Positions 1-8,236 of a stretch of 64,000 nt of DNA are shown in pieces. Under the pieces are notes generated by a model, which saw only the letters and a list, made by a program, of their open reading frames with translations, had not been told where the DNA came from and ran no database searches. The DNA comes from ASV31 sp965229765. Its GTDB lineage: Bacteria > Pseudomonadota > Alphaproteobacteria > Rhodobacterales > Rhodobacteraceae. The stretch lies in assembly GCA_965229765.1 (NCBI GenBank), contig CBDDJT010000002.1:1163028-1227027 (forward strand), in the 5' to 3' direction. The translations under genes and the position numbers were made by a program. How positions within the stretch are numbered: position 1 is the first letter of the stretch; each line of letters opens with the position of its first letter.

Positions 1-186
1 GTTCATGCAATCGAACCGGCCGAACGGGCGGGCGCGGAAATCGTCGCCACGGCCCGGCGGCTCGACCTTGATGATCTCTGCGCCCTGAACATGAAGCTGG
101 TGCGTGCAGAACGGTCCGGCCAGCGCATGGGTCAGGTCCACCACGCGGATGCCGGAAAGCAATGCCTCTGGCGCGGTGTCGGACAT
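1..186 (-). CDS. Class III (CaiB/BaiF) CoA-transferase, N-terminal part, cut by window edge
   Basis: The first 62 codons of a CaiB/BaiF family CoA-transferase are visible; the rest lies beyond the left edge. The start of the family is clear: LLSGIRVVDLTHALAGPFCT followed by GAEIIKVEPPGRGDDFR, the N-terminal Rossmann-like CoA-binding segment. The family moves CoA between carboxylic acids. It is divergent from the IclR-type regulator gene at 328, with 141 bp between them, so the two probably share a control region. It is the fifth member of this family in the first 11.3 kb, which makes it likely to belong to the same catabolic system. Its substrate cannot be read from this fragment, and the catalytic Asp region is outside the window. 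Confidence 0.88.
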   Translation of the reverse strand, partial: MSDTAPEALLSGIRVVDLTHALAGPFCTHQLHVQGAEIIKVEPPGRGDDFRARPFGRFDCMN

Positions 187-243
187 GCGCCCCTCTCCCT
201 TGTCGTGTTTTCCGGTTCACGCCGCCAGCGTCCCGAATTGACA

Positions 244-268
244 GAAGCCTAAGCGCTGACTAGGCTTC
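244..268. promoter_or_regulatory. Inverted repeat in divergent promoter region
   Basis: Arms GAAGCCTA (244-251) and TAGGCTTC (261-268) form a perfect 8-bp inverted repeat with a 9-bp spacer, between the divergent CoA-transferase and IclR-type genes. It could be a regulator site or part of a promoter; the binding protein is unknown. Confidence 0.4.
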
Positions 269-287
269 ATTTCAAGGAATAAGACGT

Positions 288-306
288 TGTTTCACTGAAT
301 GAAACA
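288..306. promoter_or_regulatory. Candidate IclR-type operator
   Basis: TGTTTCA-CTGAA-TGAAACA is a perfect 7-bp inverted repeat around a 5-bp spacer, ending 21 bp before the GTG start of the IclR-type gene. The GTTTCA...TGAAAC form resembles operators of IclR-family proteins such as KdgR. The position suggests autoregulation and control of the divergent CoA-transferase; this is inference from position and shape. Confidence 0.55.
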
Positions 307-327
307 CACAAGGGAGGAGACCGCGGC

Positions 328-1164
328 GTGACCGAGCTTTCGGGCAGGCTTGGCGATGACGCACCGGCCACCGTCGATGGTCCGGCCTACAAGGTCAGCG
401 TGCTGGATCGCTCGATCTCGGTCCTTCAGGCCTTTACCGTCACCACGCCGCATCTGACGCTGGCCGAGATTTCGCGCGCAACTGGCCTGCACCGGTCGAC
501 CGTGCTGCGCCTTCTGTCGACGCTGGCCCATGCGGGGCTGGTGATCCGCGACGCGGATACCGGCAGGTACGCGCTGGGCTACGAGATCATCGCCATGGCC
601 GAGGTCGCCCGCGCGGGCAGCGGCATCGCGGATTGGGCACGTCCGGTCATGCGCGAGATGCGCGACCGGCTGAACGAGACGGTGGTCCTGTCGGTGCGCA
701 CGGGCGACTATCGCGTGGACATCGACCAGATCATCGCGAACCAGCCGATCCGCAGGGTGGTGACGCTGGGCGAGCACAAGCTGCTGACATTTGGCGCGCC
801 GTCGCTGTCGATCCTGTCGGGGCTGCCGCGCGCGCAGGTCGCCGAGATCGTCGGCCGGCTGCGGAAGAAGTCGCTGGAGCTTTACCCGTCGTTCGACGAG
901 GCGCTGCTTTATGAACGGCTGGCGCGCATACGCGAGACCGGCGTGCACGAACAACGCTCGCAATACGGGCCGGGCACCTGGTCGGGCTCTGTCGGGATCG
1001 CGGGGCCGGTCCATGGACGCCGGGGCGAGGTGGTGGCCGCGCTTGGCGTCTCGGTGCCAAGCGGGCGGATGGCGCCCGAGATGAGCGAGCGGCTGGCCGA
1101 TGCCGTGCGCGAGGGGTGCGCGGCGATCGGCGCGCGGCTGGGCAGCGCGGGGGGCGCCGCGTGA
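328..1164 (+). CDS. IclR-family transcriptional regulator
   Basis: A 278-residue protein with the two-domain build of IclR regulators. The winged helix-turn-helix lies at about residues 20-85 (LTLAEISRATGLHRSTVLRLL). A C-terminal ligand-binding domain of about 170 residues follows, including the typical segment GSVGIAGPVHGRRGEVVAALGVS. The GTG start is preceded by a strong AGGGAGGAGA ribosome site. The gene heads a run of overlapping genes for CoA-transferases, dehydratase-like proteins and a TRAP transporter, and the next gene starts on its last codons (GTGA overlap). It is therefore very likely the local pathway regulator. IclR proteins usually sense an aromatic or other organic acid, or a pathway intermediate; the ligand here is unknown. 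Confidence 0.93.
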   Translation: MTELSGRLGDDAPATVDGPAYKVSVLDRSISVLQAFTVTTPHLTLAEISRATGLHRSTVLRLLSTLAHAGLVIRDADTGRYALGYEIIAMAEVARAGSGIADWARPVMREMRDRLNETVVLSVRTGDYRVDIDQIIANQPIRRVVTLGEHKLLTFGAPSLSILSGLPRAQVAEIVGRLRKKSLELYPSFDEALLYERLARIRETGVHEQRSQYGPGTWSGSVGIAGPVHGRRGEVVAALGVSVPSGRMAPEMSERLADAVREGCAAIGARLGSAGGAA

Positions 1165-2387
1165 CGCGGGCGCAGGGCACCGGGGCCGACATGGCCCGGG
1201 GGCCGCTGTCGGGTGTGCGGGTCTGCGACTTTTCCTGGGTAGGGGCCGGGCCGCGCGCGACAAAGGAACTTGCCGATCATGGCGCCGAGGTCCTGAAGAT
1301 CGAAAGCGCCAAGCGACCCGACCCGGCGCGGCGCACACCCCCTTTCGCGGGCGGCAGCGGACCCGATTCCAGCGTCTTTTTCGTGATGTCCAACACGTCG
1401 AAGAAATCGGTGGCGATCGACCTTTCCGATCCACGCGGCGTGGCGGTGGCACGACGGATCGCGCTGGCGTCGGACATGGTGGTGGAGAACTTCGGCGCGG
1501 GGTTTCTCGACCGGATCGGGCTGGGATGGCCGGCGCTGTCGGCCGAGCGGCCGGACCTTGTGATGGTGTCGGTGTCGATTGCCGGGCGCACCGGCCCGCT
1601 TGCGGGCTTTCGCGGCTACGGCAACTCTGCCGCGGCGACGTCGGGTCAGGCGTTCCTGACCGGATTTCCGGGGGGGCCGCCGCACCTGACGAACTATGCG
1701 TTCGGGGATGTGGCGACACCGCTATTCGCCGCCATCGCGATGATGGGGGCGCTGGACTTTCGCCGGCGCACCGGGCGCGGCATCCATGTCGATGTCTCGC
1801 AGCTTGAATCGATGATGCAACTGCTGTCGCCCGCCGCGCTGGCCGAGGCGGCGGGACTGCCGCAGGGCGCAATGGGCAACCGCGAGACATGGTGCGCGCC
1901 GAACGGGGTCTTTGCCTGCGCGGGCGAAGATGACTGGATCGCCGTGACCATCGCGACCGATGCGCAATGGGCGGCCTTCCGGCGGCTGGCGGGTCTGGGG
2001 CCCATGCCGGACCTCGACACCGTCGCGGGGCGGCTTTCGCGCGTCGAGGAGGCCGAGGCCGCGGTTGCCGAATGGACCGCCGGGCAAGACCGTCAGGCGG
2101 GGGTTCGCGCATTGCTGGACGCCGGGATCGCTGCGGCACCGGTGCAGGACGGGCGCGAGGTCAGCGAGGATGCGCAACTGGCGCACCGCCGTATCGCCGA
2201 GCCTCTGGAGCATCCGGTCATCGGCCAGATCCGGCACGTGGCGCCGGCGTTCAAGCTGTCGCGCACGCCGGGGACGGTCGGTCTGGCGCCGCGGCTTGGC
2301 CAGCACACCGACGACGTGCTGCGCGAGGTGGCGGGGCTGACCGACGCCGAGATCGCCGACCTGACGTCGGCGGGCGTGCTGCAATGA
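1161..2387 (+). CDS. Class III (CaiB/BaiF) CoA-transferase
   Basis: A protein of about 408 residues of the CaiB/BaiF family, which transfers CoA from a donor thioester to a carboxylic acid through a mixed anhydride on an aspartate. Family marks are the N-terminal LSGVRVCDFSWVGAGPRATK, the GAEVLKIES strand, VVENFGAGFLDRIGLG, and the C-terminal half with RRRTGRGIHVDVSQLE. The residue aligned with catalytic Asp169 of formyl-CoA transferase is Asp183 (FGDVATPLFAA). I chose GTG 1161, which overlaps the stop of the regulator gene; an in-frame GTG at 1116 lies inside that gene. Its stop overlaps the start of the next gene (ATGA), so translation is coupled. The substrate is unknown. It may form a heteromer with the next protein, which lacks the Asp. 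Confidence 0.92.
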   Translation: MTRAQGTGADMARGPLSGVRVCDFSWVGAGPRATKELADHGAEVLKIESAKRPDPARRTPPFAGGSGPDSSVFFVMSNTSKKSVAIDLSDPRGVAVARRIALASDMVVENFGAGFLDRIGLGWPALSAERPDLVMVSVSIAGRTGPLAGFRGYGNSAAATSGQAFLTGFPGGPPHLTNYAFGDVATPLFAAIAMMGALDFRRRTGRGIHVDVSQLESMMQLLSPAALAEAAGLPQGAMGNRETWCAPNGVFACAGEDDWIAVTIATDAQWAAFRRLAGLGPMPDLDTVAGRLSRVEEAEAAVAEWTAGQDRQAGVRALLDAGIAAAPVQDGREVSEDAQLAHRRIAEPLEHPVIGQIRHVAPAFKLSRTPGTVGLAPRLGQHTDDVLREVAGLTDAEIADLTSAGVLQ

Positions 2388-3586
2388 GCCTGCTGGCCCC
2401 GATCCGCGTCCTTGATCTGGGCGGCGACTGGGGCGGGCTGCCGGGCAAGATCCTTGCCGAGATGGGGGCCGAGGTGATCCGGGTCGAGCCGCCGGGCGGC
2501 GATCCGGCCCGGCGCCGCGCGCCGATGGCGGGCGGTACCAGCCTGCCCTGGAGCGCCTTCAACCTGTCCAAGCGCAGCGTGACGGTGGACATCGCGGTGC
2601 CCGAAGGCCGGGATCTCGTGCTGGACCTCGCCGGGCACGCCGACGCGGCGATCGAAAGCTTCCGGCCCGGATACCTGTCGGGGCTTGGGCTGTCGCCCGA
2701 GACGCTGATCGGGCGCAACCACGCGCTGGTCGTGACCTCGCTTACGGCGTTCGGCCAGACCGGGCCGCGGGCCGCCGATCCCGCGTCGGACACGACGGTG
2801 ATGGCCTTGTCCGGGCTGATGGCGGTGACGGGGTTTGCCGGGCTGCCGCCGCTGCGGCTGGGGCTGGGCCAGATCGCCTCGCTTGCCGGGCTTCAGGCGG
2901 CCCTTGGCACGCTCATGGCGCTTCATGCCCGCGCGGGGGACGGGCTGGGCCAGCATGTGGATGTGTCTGCACTCGATGCCGCGCGGCTGGCCAACTACCG
3001 GGAACCGCTGCGCTGGGAGTTCCAGCAGGCGGTGGAAACCCGGCGCGGCAACCTGGCCCGGCGCGGGCGCGGCGGGTTCACTTCGACGATATGGAAATGC
3101 CGCGACGGCTGGATCACATGGTCGGCAAGCGACGACCCGAAGCGCGCGCGGTCCCTTTTCGACGCCGCCCATGCCGAGGGCATCGCGACTGAATGGGCGG
3201 ACCACGATTTCGGGACGGAACTGCCCGCCGACATGGACCAGTCGCGGATCGACGCGCTGGAGGCCGCCATCGGACCCTTCTTCCTGCGCTATGCCCGCGA
3301 CGAACTGGAGGCGATGGCGCGCGACAAGGGCTGGATCCTGATCGGCTTTCTCGACATGGCCGAGGCGATGGCCCAGCCGCAGCTGGCCGCACGCGGGTTC
3401 TGGACCGAGGAACAGGTGGGCCATCTGCGGCTGCCGGTGCCCGCGCATCCTTTCGTCACCTCGACGGACCAGCCCGGCCACAAGGGCCCGGCGCCCGAGC
3501 CGGGGCAGGACAATGACGTCATCTGGGGCGGGCTTGGACGCAGTCCGCAGGATCTTGACCGGCTGCGCGCGCGGGGGGTGATCTGA
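2384..3586 (+). CDS. Class III (CaiB/BaiF) CoA-transferase-like protein lacking the catalytic Asp
   Basis: A 400-residue CaiB/BaiF family protein, translationally coupled to the genes on both sides by ATGA overlaps. The fold is well supported: IRVLDLGGDWGGLPGKILAE, GAEVIRVEPPGGDPARRR, ESFRPGYLSGLGLS and the HVDVSALDAARL segment. When the stretch GQIASLAGLQAAL is aligned with IVDTFCGVMAAL of the paralogue at 10138, the catalytic aspartate position is Ala165. The protein therefore should not form the usual aspartyl-CoA anhydride alone. Heteromeric class III enzymes, such as benzylsuccinate CoA-transferase, are known, so a structural or regulatory subunit partnering the product of the gene at 1161 is the simplest idea. 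A loss-of-function paralogue is the alternative. Confidence 0.9.
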   Translation: MSLLAPIRVLDLGGDWGGLPGKILAEMGAEVIRVEPPGGDPARRRAPMAGGTSLPWSAFNLSKRSVTVDIAVPEGRDLVLDLAGHADAAIESFRPGYLSGLGLSPETLIGRNHALVVTSLTAFGQTGPRAADPASDTTVMALSGLMAVTGFAGLPPLRLGLGQIASLAGLQAALGTLMALHARAGDGLGQHVDVSALDAARLANYREPLRWEFQQAVETRRGNLARRGRGGFTSTIWKCRDGWITWSASDDPKRARSLFDAAHAEGIATEWADHDFGTELPADMDQSRIDALEAAIGPFFLRYARDELEAMARDKGWILIGFLDMAEAMAQPQLAARGFWTEEQVGHLRLPVPAHPFVTSTDQPGHKGPAPEPGQDNDVIWGGLGRSPQDLDRLRARGVI

Positions 3587-4662
3587 TGCCGCTGACAGGG
3601 CTGAAGGTAATCGACGTGTCGCGCTTTCTGCCCGGACCGCAGGCCGCCGCCCTGCTGGGCGACTACGGGGCAGAGGTGACGCGGATCGAGCACCCGCGCC
3701 ACGGCACCTCCCGTGACAGGGCGCAGGGCATCGATGCGATGTCGGGCGAGGCGCGCGAAAGGGCGCGCGAGGCGGATCTGACCGGGCGCAACAAGCACTG
3801 GATTCGCCTGGCATTCGACGAAGAGCCGGGGCGCGCGCGGCTGGCCCGGCTGATCGCCGGGGCGGACGTGCTGATCCATGACTATCGGCCGGGGGCGGCG
3901 GCGGCGCTTGGGCTGGACGCGGACACCCTGTCTGCGGCCTGCCCGGCGCTGGTCCATGTGGCGGTTTCGGCGACCGGGGCGACAGGGCCGCGCGCTGGTG
4001 CCCCGGGCCACGATCCCGTTGCGCTGGCGCTGTCGGGGGCGTTGTCGCGCACCGGCGAGGTGCCGCATCTTTTCGGCTTTCCCTGTGCCGACCTGCTGAC
4101 AGCGGCGCACGCGGCCTTTGCGGTGATGGCAGCGCTCTGGCGGCGCCGCGAGACAGGAGCGGGGGCCGCGCTGGACGTTGCGATGTCGGATTCGGCGCTG
4201 GCGCTGATGGCATCGGTCTTTGGACGGCAACAGCGCACGGGACGGGAACCGCCGCTGGCGTTCGGCATGGGGGACAACGCCGTTTTCGCCTGCGCCGATG
4301 GCGGACATGTCGCCGCCACCAACATGGAGCGGGCGTTCTGGGACCGGTTCTGCGCGGCGGCTGACCGGCCCGATCTGGCGGCGCGTTTCGACGATCCCGA
4401 CCGCGAGGTCGTTCTTGCGGAGCTTGAAGGCGTCTATGGCGCGCGGGCCCGGGACGCGTGGGACGGACTTGCGGCCGAACACGATCTGCAGATCGCACCG
4501 GTGCTGAGCCCGGCCGAAGCGATGGAAGAGCCGCACCACCATGCGCGCGGCGCGCTGCTGCGCACCGCCCGTGGCACGGTTCTGCCGGGCCGCCCGGTGC
4601 GGTTCGCCGATCTGCCGCCTGCCGTGCCCCGCCCGGCCCGCGAGCCGGAGGCCCCGGCATGA
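3586..4662 (+). CDS. Class III (CaiB/BaiF) CoA-transferase, short form
   Basis: A 358-residue CaiB/BaiF protein, shorter than the usual 390-430. The N-terminal part is standard (LKVIDVSRFLPGPQAAALLG, GAEVTRIEHPRHG, DVLIHDYRPGAAAALGL). The catalytic position is kept: Asp169 in FPCADLLTAAHAAFAVMAAL. The small C-terminal region is compact and ends shortly after the APVLSPAEAMEEPHHHARGA segment. Start ATG 3586 overlaps the previous stop, and its own stop overlaps the next start by 4 bases. Position inside a tightly coupled operon makes a role in the same pathway nearly certain, but the acid and the CoA donor are unknown. It could work independently of the pair upstream. Confidence 0.9.
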   Translation: MPLTGLKVIDVSRFLPGPQAAALLGDYGAEVTRIEHPRHGTSRDRAQGIDAMSGEARERAREADLTGRNKHWIRLAFDEEPGRARLARLIAGADVLIHDYRPGAAAALGLDADTLSAACPALVHVAVSATGATGPRAGAPGHDPVALALSGALSRTGEVPHLFGFPCADLLTAAHAAFAVMAALWRRRETGAGAALDVAMSDSALALMASVFGRQQRTGREPPLAFGMGDNAVFACADGGHVAATNMERAFWDRFCAAADRPDLAARFDDPDREVVLAELEGVYGARARDAWDGLAAEHDLQIAPVLSPAEAMEEPHHHARGALLRTARGTVLPGRPVRFADLPPAVPRPAREPEAPA

Positions 4663-5780
4663 ACGTGATGTCCCCCTTCAATGCGGCCTGCGCGGACAGG
4701 GACGTTGCCGCCCGCGCGGCGGCGGGCCCGGTTGTGGGGTATCTGGCCAGCACCGTGCCGGTCGAGATGATCCGGGGCGCAGGCGCGTTCGCCGTGCTGG
4801 TGACGGGATCGCCCGGGGATGACACCCCGGACGCGTTGCGCCGGATGGAGCCGTTTTTTTCCGGCGCAACCCTGTCGATCTTTCAGCGCTACCTCGACGG
4901 TCGGCTGGGCCATCTGGACGCGCTTGTGATCCCGCGCACCTGCGAGGAACACCTTCAGCTTTACTATCACGCGCTGGCCGAACGCGGCGGCGGGCGGCCA
5001 GAGCCGGTCTTGTTCGATGTCCTGCACACGCCGGGTGACGCGACGCGCCGCTACAATGCGGGGCGTCTGGCGCGGCTGCGCGAGCGGCTGGGAGAGATCT
5101 GCGGGCAGGCGGCACACGATGACGCGCTTGCGGCCGCAATCGCCGGCGCCAATGCGGTGCGTGCGCGGCTGGCGGCGGTGAACGCCCTGCGAACAGCCGA
5201 TGCGCCGCGTTTGTCGGGCGCCGGGATGCAACGCATCACGCTGGCCTCGGCGGTCATGGCACCGGCGGGGTTCATGGCGGCGGCGCAGGCCTTGCTGGAC
5301 GCGGCACCCGGCTTGCCCGTTCGGCGCGGCGCGCGGCTTTTGCTGACGGGCAGCGCGCAGGACGACGACAGCGTCCATCGCGCCACCGAGGCCACGGGGG
5401 CGACGATCACCGCGGACGACCACGGCTTTGGCGACTGGTGGCAGCTGGATCCGGTGGGCTGCGGCGACCCGATGGCGGCGCTTCTGGCGAAATACCACCT
5501 GAACGCCCCCTCGGTGCGCAGCTATCCGCGAGCGACGGGCGATGCACGCCTCTTGGCGGCTGCGGCGCGCGGACGGGTGCAGGCGGCGGTCTTCTTTACC
5601 CATCAGTGGGATGACACGCTGGGTTTTGACTATCCGACACATCGAGCGCTTCTCGCCGAACAGGGCATTCCCTGCCTGTTTCTCAAGGAGCAGCCCTACC
5701 GGGCCCCGGATCACGCGGCGCTTCGGCGCGCGGTTGCGGGGTTCCTGTCCGACCACGGACTGGTGGAGGCGGCGGCATGA
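4659..5780 (+). CDS. 2-hydroxyacyl-CoA dehydratase / benzoyl-CoA reductase family subunit, small (HgdB/BcrC-like), cysteine-poor
   Basis: A 373-residue protein with the fold of the 2-hydroxyacyl-CoA dehydratase family. The start VVGYLASTVPVEMIRGAGAF matches the family opening, followed by a linker helix pair and a second Rossmann-like half ending VQAAVFFTHQWDDTLGFDYP and GIPCLFLKEQPY. Canonical members hold a [4Fe-4S] cluster with three conserved cysteines. Here only the second position is kept (Cys95 in PRTCEEHLQ). The first falls in PFFSGATLS and the third in HQWDDTLGF, both without Cys. ATG 4659 overlaps the upstream stop, and the next gene starts on its stop. No ATPase activator (HgdC-like) gene is in the window. 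Family membership is well supported; a classical radical dehydratase mechanism is not. Confidence 0.82.
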   Translation: MNVMSPFNAACADRDVAARAAAGPVVGYLASTVPVEMIRGAGAFAVLVTGSPGDDTPDALRRMEPFFSGATLSIFQRYLDGRLGHLDALVIPRTCEEHLQLYYHALAERGGGRPEPVLFDVLHTPGDATRRYNAGRLARLRERLGEICGQAAHDDALAAAIAGANAVRARLAAVNALRTADAPRLSGAGMQRITLASAVMAPAGFMAAAQALLDAAPGLPVRRGARLLLTGSAQDDDSVHRATEATGATITADDHGFGDWWQLDPVGCGDPMAALLAKYHLNAPSVRSYPRATGDARLLAAAARGRVQAAVFFTHQWDDTLGFDYPTHRALLAEQGIPCLFLKEQPYRAPDHAALRRAVAGFLSDHGLVEAAA

Positions 5781-7108
5781 CCGAGCGTCCCGGCGATCTG
5801 CATCCGCCCGACGCGCTGTCGTGCACAAAGGCAGCGCGGGACTGGCGGCGGGACTGGCTGACCGATCTTCGCACCCGGGTGTTCCACGAGCACGAGCCCT
5901 ACGTGATCGCCGACGGGGTGTCGCCCCACGAGATCTGCCACGTGCTGGGCGCGCCGGTGGTGTCCGTTCCGTGGTATTCCGCTGTGATCTCGGCCAAGCG
6001 GCTGTCGGGAACCTATTTCGACTTCCTGGAAGCGGAGGGCTACCACCGGGGGCTGCCGCGCTACATCTCGCTGCCGCTGGCCTCTAGCCTGCACGGCGAC
6101 CCGGAGGTGGCGCCCTACGGGGGCTTGCCGAGGCCTGCCTTCATGCTGGCGCGGTTGCGCGGGGATGCGGGCCAGCGTGTGATGGAGCTCTGGGCGAGGG
6201 CGCTTGACTGTCCGCTTTACGTTCTGGACGCGTCGTCGCCCGAGACGCTTGGGCCGCGCTGGTGGGAGACCGGGCAGACCGACTGGGAAACGCTTTACGG
6301 GACCGAGAGGCTGGATTTTCAGGTCGAGCAGTTGCGCGACCTGATCGGGTTTGCCGAGGGGCAGCTGGGAAAACGCTTCGACTGGGACGAATTCGCCGCG
6401 CAGATGCAGCGCACGAACGAACTGGGCGAGGCGGCGGACGCGGCCAAGCGGGTGCTGGCGCGGGCGCGGCGGCTGCCGGTTTCGGTGCCCGAGCAATTGC
6501 AGAACATCATGACGCCCACATGGTTCCGCGGCGATCCATGGGCCACCGATCACGTCCGGCGCTATGGCGCCGAACTGGCTGTGGCCGCGGCCTCGGACGG
6601 TGCGGCCTGCGAGGGAGAGAAGGTCCGGCTTTTGTGGCTGAACAACGGGCTGTGGCACGACACCGGGTTCTACCGCGCGTTCGAACAAAGCCACGGCGCG
6701 GTGTTCGTCTGGACGATGTACACGAATTTCCTGTCGGACGGGTACCGCAAGTACGGCGACGATCCGCTGCGGGCGCTGGCGGCGCGGCACATCTCGATGA
6801 ACGAGCAGCTGCACATCAACCCGTGGATGTCGGACTGGATCCTGCAGATGGCGCGGGACTTTCGCGCCGACGGGGCGGTGATGCTGACCCCGGTGGGCGA
6901 CCGGATGTCGGGCTTTGGCGTGCGCGGCACGGTCAACGCCTGCGAGGCCGCGGGCCTGCCCGTCGTCGAGATCGAGGCAAGCATGGTCGATGCGCGCGGA
7001 TGGGACCGCGCGGCGACGACCGAACGGGTGGCAAGGTTCATCGAGCAGCGGGCGGCGCCGAAGGCTGCGGCACGCCGGCAACAGGAGGAACGCGGTGCGC
7101 CGGGATGA
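5777..7108 (+). CDS. 2-hydroxyacyl-CoA dehydratase / benzoyl-CoA reductase family subunit, large, lacking cluster cysteines
   Basis: A 443-residue partner of the preceding protein, translationally coupled to it (ATGA). Family marks include APVVSVPWYSAVISAKRL, the GYHRGLPRYISLPLASSLHG stretch, a middle helical region, and the late segment ADGAVMLTPVGDRMSGFGV followed by GLPVVEIEASMVDARGW. In active members these stretches carry cluster cysteines (GYxxxxCSY, NxxCDGQ, NRSCRxxS). Here they read GYHRGLPRY, LRGDAGQR and PVGDRMSG, so all three are gone. The five remaining cysteines (16, 54, 145, 278, 389) lie elsewhere. A cluster-free lyase or isomerase, or a CoA-ester-binding scaffold, is possible. 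The reading frame is intact and its codon use matches its neighbours, so it is probably functional. Confidence 0.82.
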   Translation: MTERPGDLHPPDALSCTKAARDWRRDWLTDLRTRVFHEHEPYVIADGVSPHEICHVLGAPVVSVPWYSAVISAKRLSGTYFDFLEAEGYHRGLPRYISLPLASSLHGDPEVAPYGGLPRPAFMLARLRGDAGQRVMELWARALDCPLYVLDASSPETLGPRWWETGQTDWETLYGTERLDFQVEQLRDLIGFAEGQLGKRFDWDEFAAQMQRTNELGEAADAAKRVLARARRLPVSVPEQLQNIMTPTWFRGDPWATDHVRRYGAELAVAAASDGAACEGEKVRLLWLNNGLWHDTGFYRAFEQSHGAVFVWTMYTNFLSDGYRKYGDDPLRALAARHISMNEQLHINPWMSDWILQMARDFRADGAVMLTPVGDRMSGFGVRGTVNACEAAGLPVVEIEASMVDARGWDRAATTERVARFIEQRAAPKAAARRQQEERGAPG

Positions 7109-7193
7109 TCCCGGCACCGCAAGGGCGGGTATCCGGCACAGAACCGGACCCGCAGGCAACCGCCGGGCAGGACCGGCACAAGGGAGGAAGACG

Positions 7194-8228
7194 ATGAAAG
7201 ACCTCAAGCTGACCCGCAGGGCACTGGGCGCGCTGGCCGTGGCCCTGACCTTCGGCACCGCGGCAATGGCGCAGGATTACACGATCCGCTATGCCACGCC
7301 CTATCCGCCGAACCACATCTTCAGCCGCGCAGACCAGGCGTATTTCAAGAAGGTCGAGGAAGAAAGCGGCGGGCGCGTCGCGTTTCAGCCCTACTGGGCC
7401 GGTGCGTTGATTTCCAGCCGCGAAGGCATGGACCAGCTGGCAACCGGCGTCTCGGACATGGCGTTCATCGCGCCGATCTATTCGCGTTCGGGCAAGGACA
7501 TCACCAAGTCGATGAGCGGCTGGCTGGACCCCCGGCTGAACCCGGTGCAGAAGGTCGAGCTGTTCTGGCGGCTTTGGGAAAAGTACCCCGAACTGCGCGC
7601 CGAGTACGAGGACGTGCACCTGATCGCCGCCCATGCCGGCGACAACATGCACATCCAGACCGCCGACCGCGCCGTGCGCAGCGTCGAGGATCTTGCCGGA
7701 CTGCGTCTGAAGGCGACCGGCGAATCCGTGACCGTGCTGAACGAGCTTGGCGCGGCCGCCGTGGCGATGCCGATGGGTGAAGTCTATGTGGCGCTTCAGA
7801 AGGGCATCCTTGACGGCACCGTCGCGCCCTACGAGACGCTGGTCGGCTTCAAGTTCGCCGAGGTGGTGAAGTACTACACCACCATCCCGATGCCACGCAG
7901 CGCCTATGGATCGCGCGCCATGAACCTCGACAGCTGGAACGCCCTGCCCGAGGACATCCAGAAGATCCTGACCGACAACGCCATGTTCTGGGCCGAGCAG
8001 ATCGACGCTTTTGCCGCCGCGCAGGACGTCGAGGGACTGGAGTTCGGCAAGGCGCAGGGTGTCGAGTTCATCGAGCCCGACGAAGCGACGCTGGAGGCGG
8101 TGATCGCGGCGCAGAACAAGGTGTGGAGCGCGCAGGCCACGGCGCTTGACGACATGGGGCTGCCGGGAACGGCGATCATGGAAGACCTTCAGGCCTGGGG
8201 CAAGGAGATGCTGGACGCGGCGGGCTGA
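7194..8228 (+). CDS. TRAP transporter substrate-binding protein (DctP type)
   Basis: A 344-residue periplasmic solute-binding protein. A signal peptide covers about residues 1-23 (RRALGALAVALTF, cleavage near AMA-QDY). The mature part has the DctP fold: YTIRYATPYPPNHIF, GGRVAFQPYWAGALISSREG, and the hinge region LRLKATGESVTVLNELGAAAVAMP with MGEVYVALQKGILDGTV. TRAP binding proteins usually bind a carboxylate through a conserved Arg; RLKATG is in the right place. The start follows AGGGAGGAAG. The two permease genes follow after a strong stem-loop. Encoded right after CoA-transferase and dehydratase-like genes, it most likely captures the acid that those enzymes process. Confidence 0.93.
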   Translation: MKDLKLTRRALGALAVALTFGTAAMAQDYTIRYATPYPPNHIFSRADQAYFKKVEEESGGRVAFQPYWAGALISSREGMDQLATGVSDMAFIAPIYSRSGKDITKSMSGWLDPRLNPVQKVELFWRLWEKYPELRAEYEDVHLIAAHAGDNMHIQTADRAVRSVEDLAGLRLKATGESVTVLNELGAAAVAMPMGEVYVALQKGILDGTVAPYETLVGFKFAEVVKYYTTIPMPRSAYGSRAMNLDSWNALPEDIQKILTDNAMFWAEQIDAFAAAQDVEGLEFGKAQGVEFIEPDEATLEAVIAAQNKVWSAQATALDDMGLPGTAIMEDLQAWGKEMLDAAG

Positions 8229-8236
8229 CCGCCTTC

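Noticed and set aside
2093..4825. Very long minus-strand open frame (about 900 codons) opposite the CoA-transferase genes
   Set aside because: The product is Arg/Pro/Ala-rich with no family motif; the plus strand has three well-formed enzymes. High GC at third positions keeps the opposite frame open.
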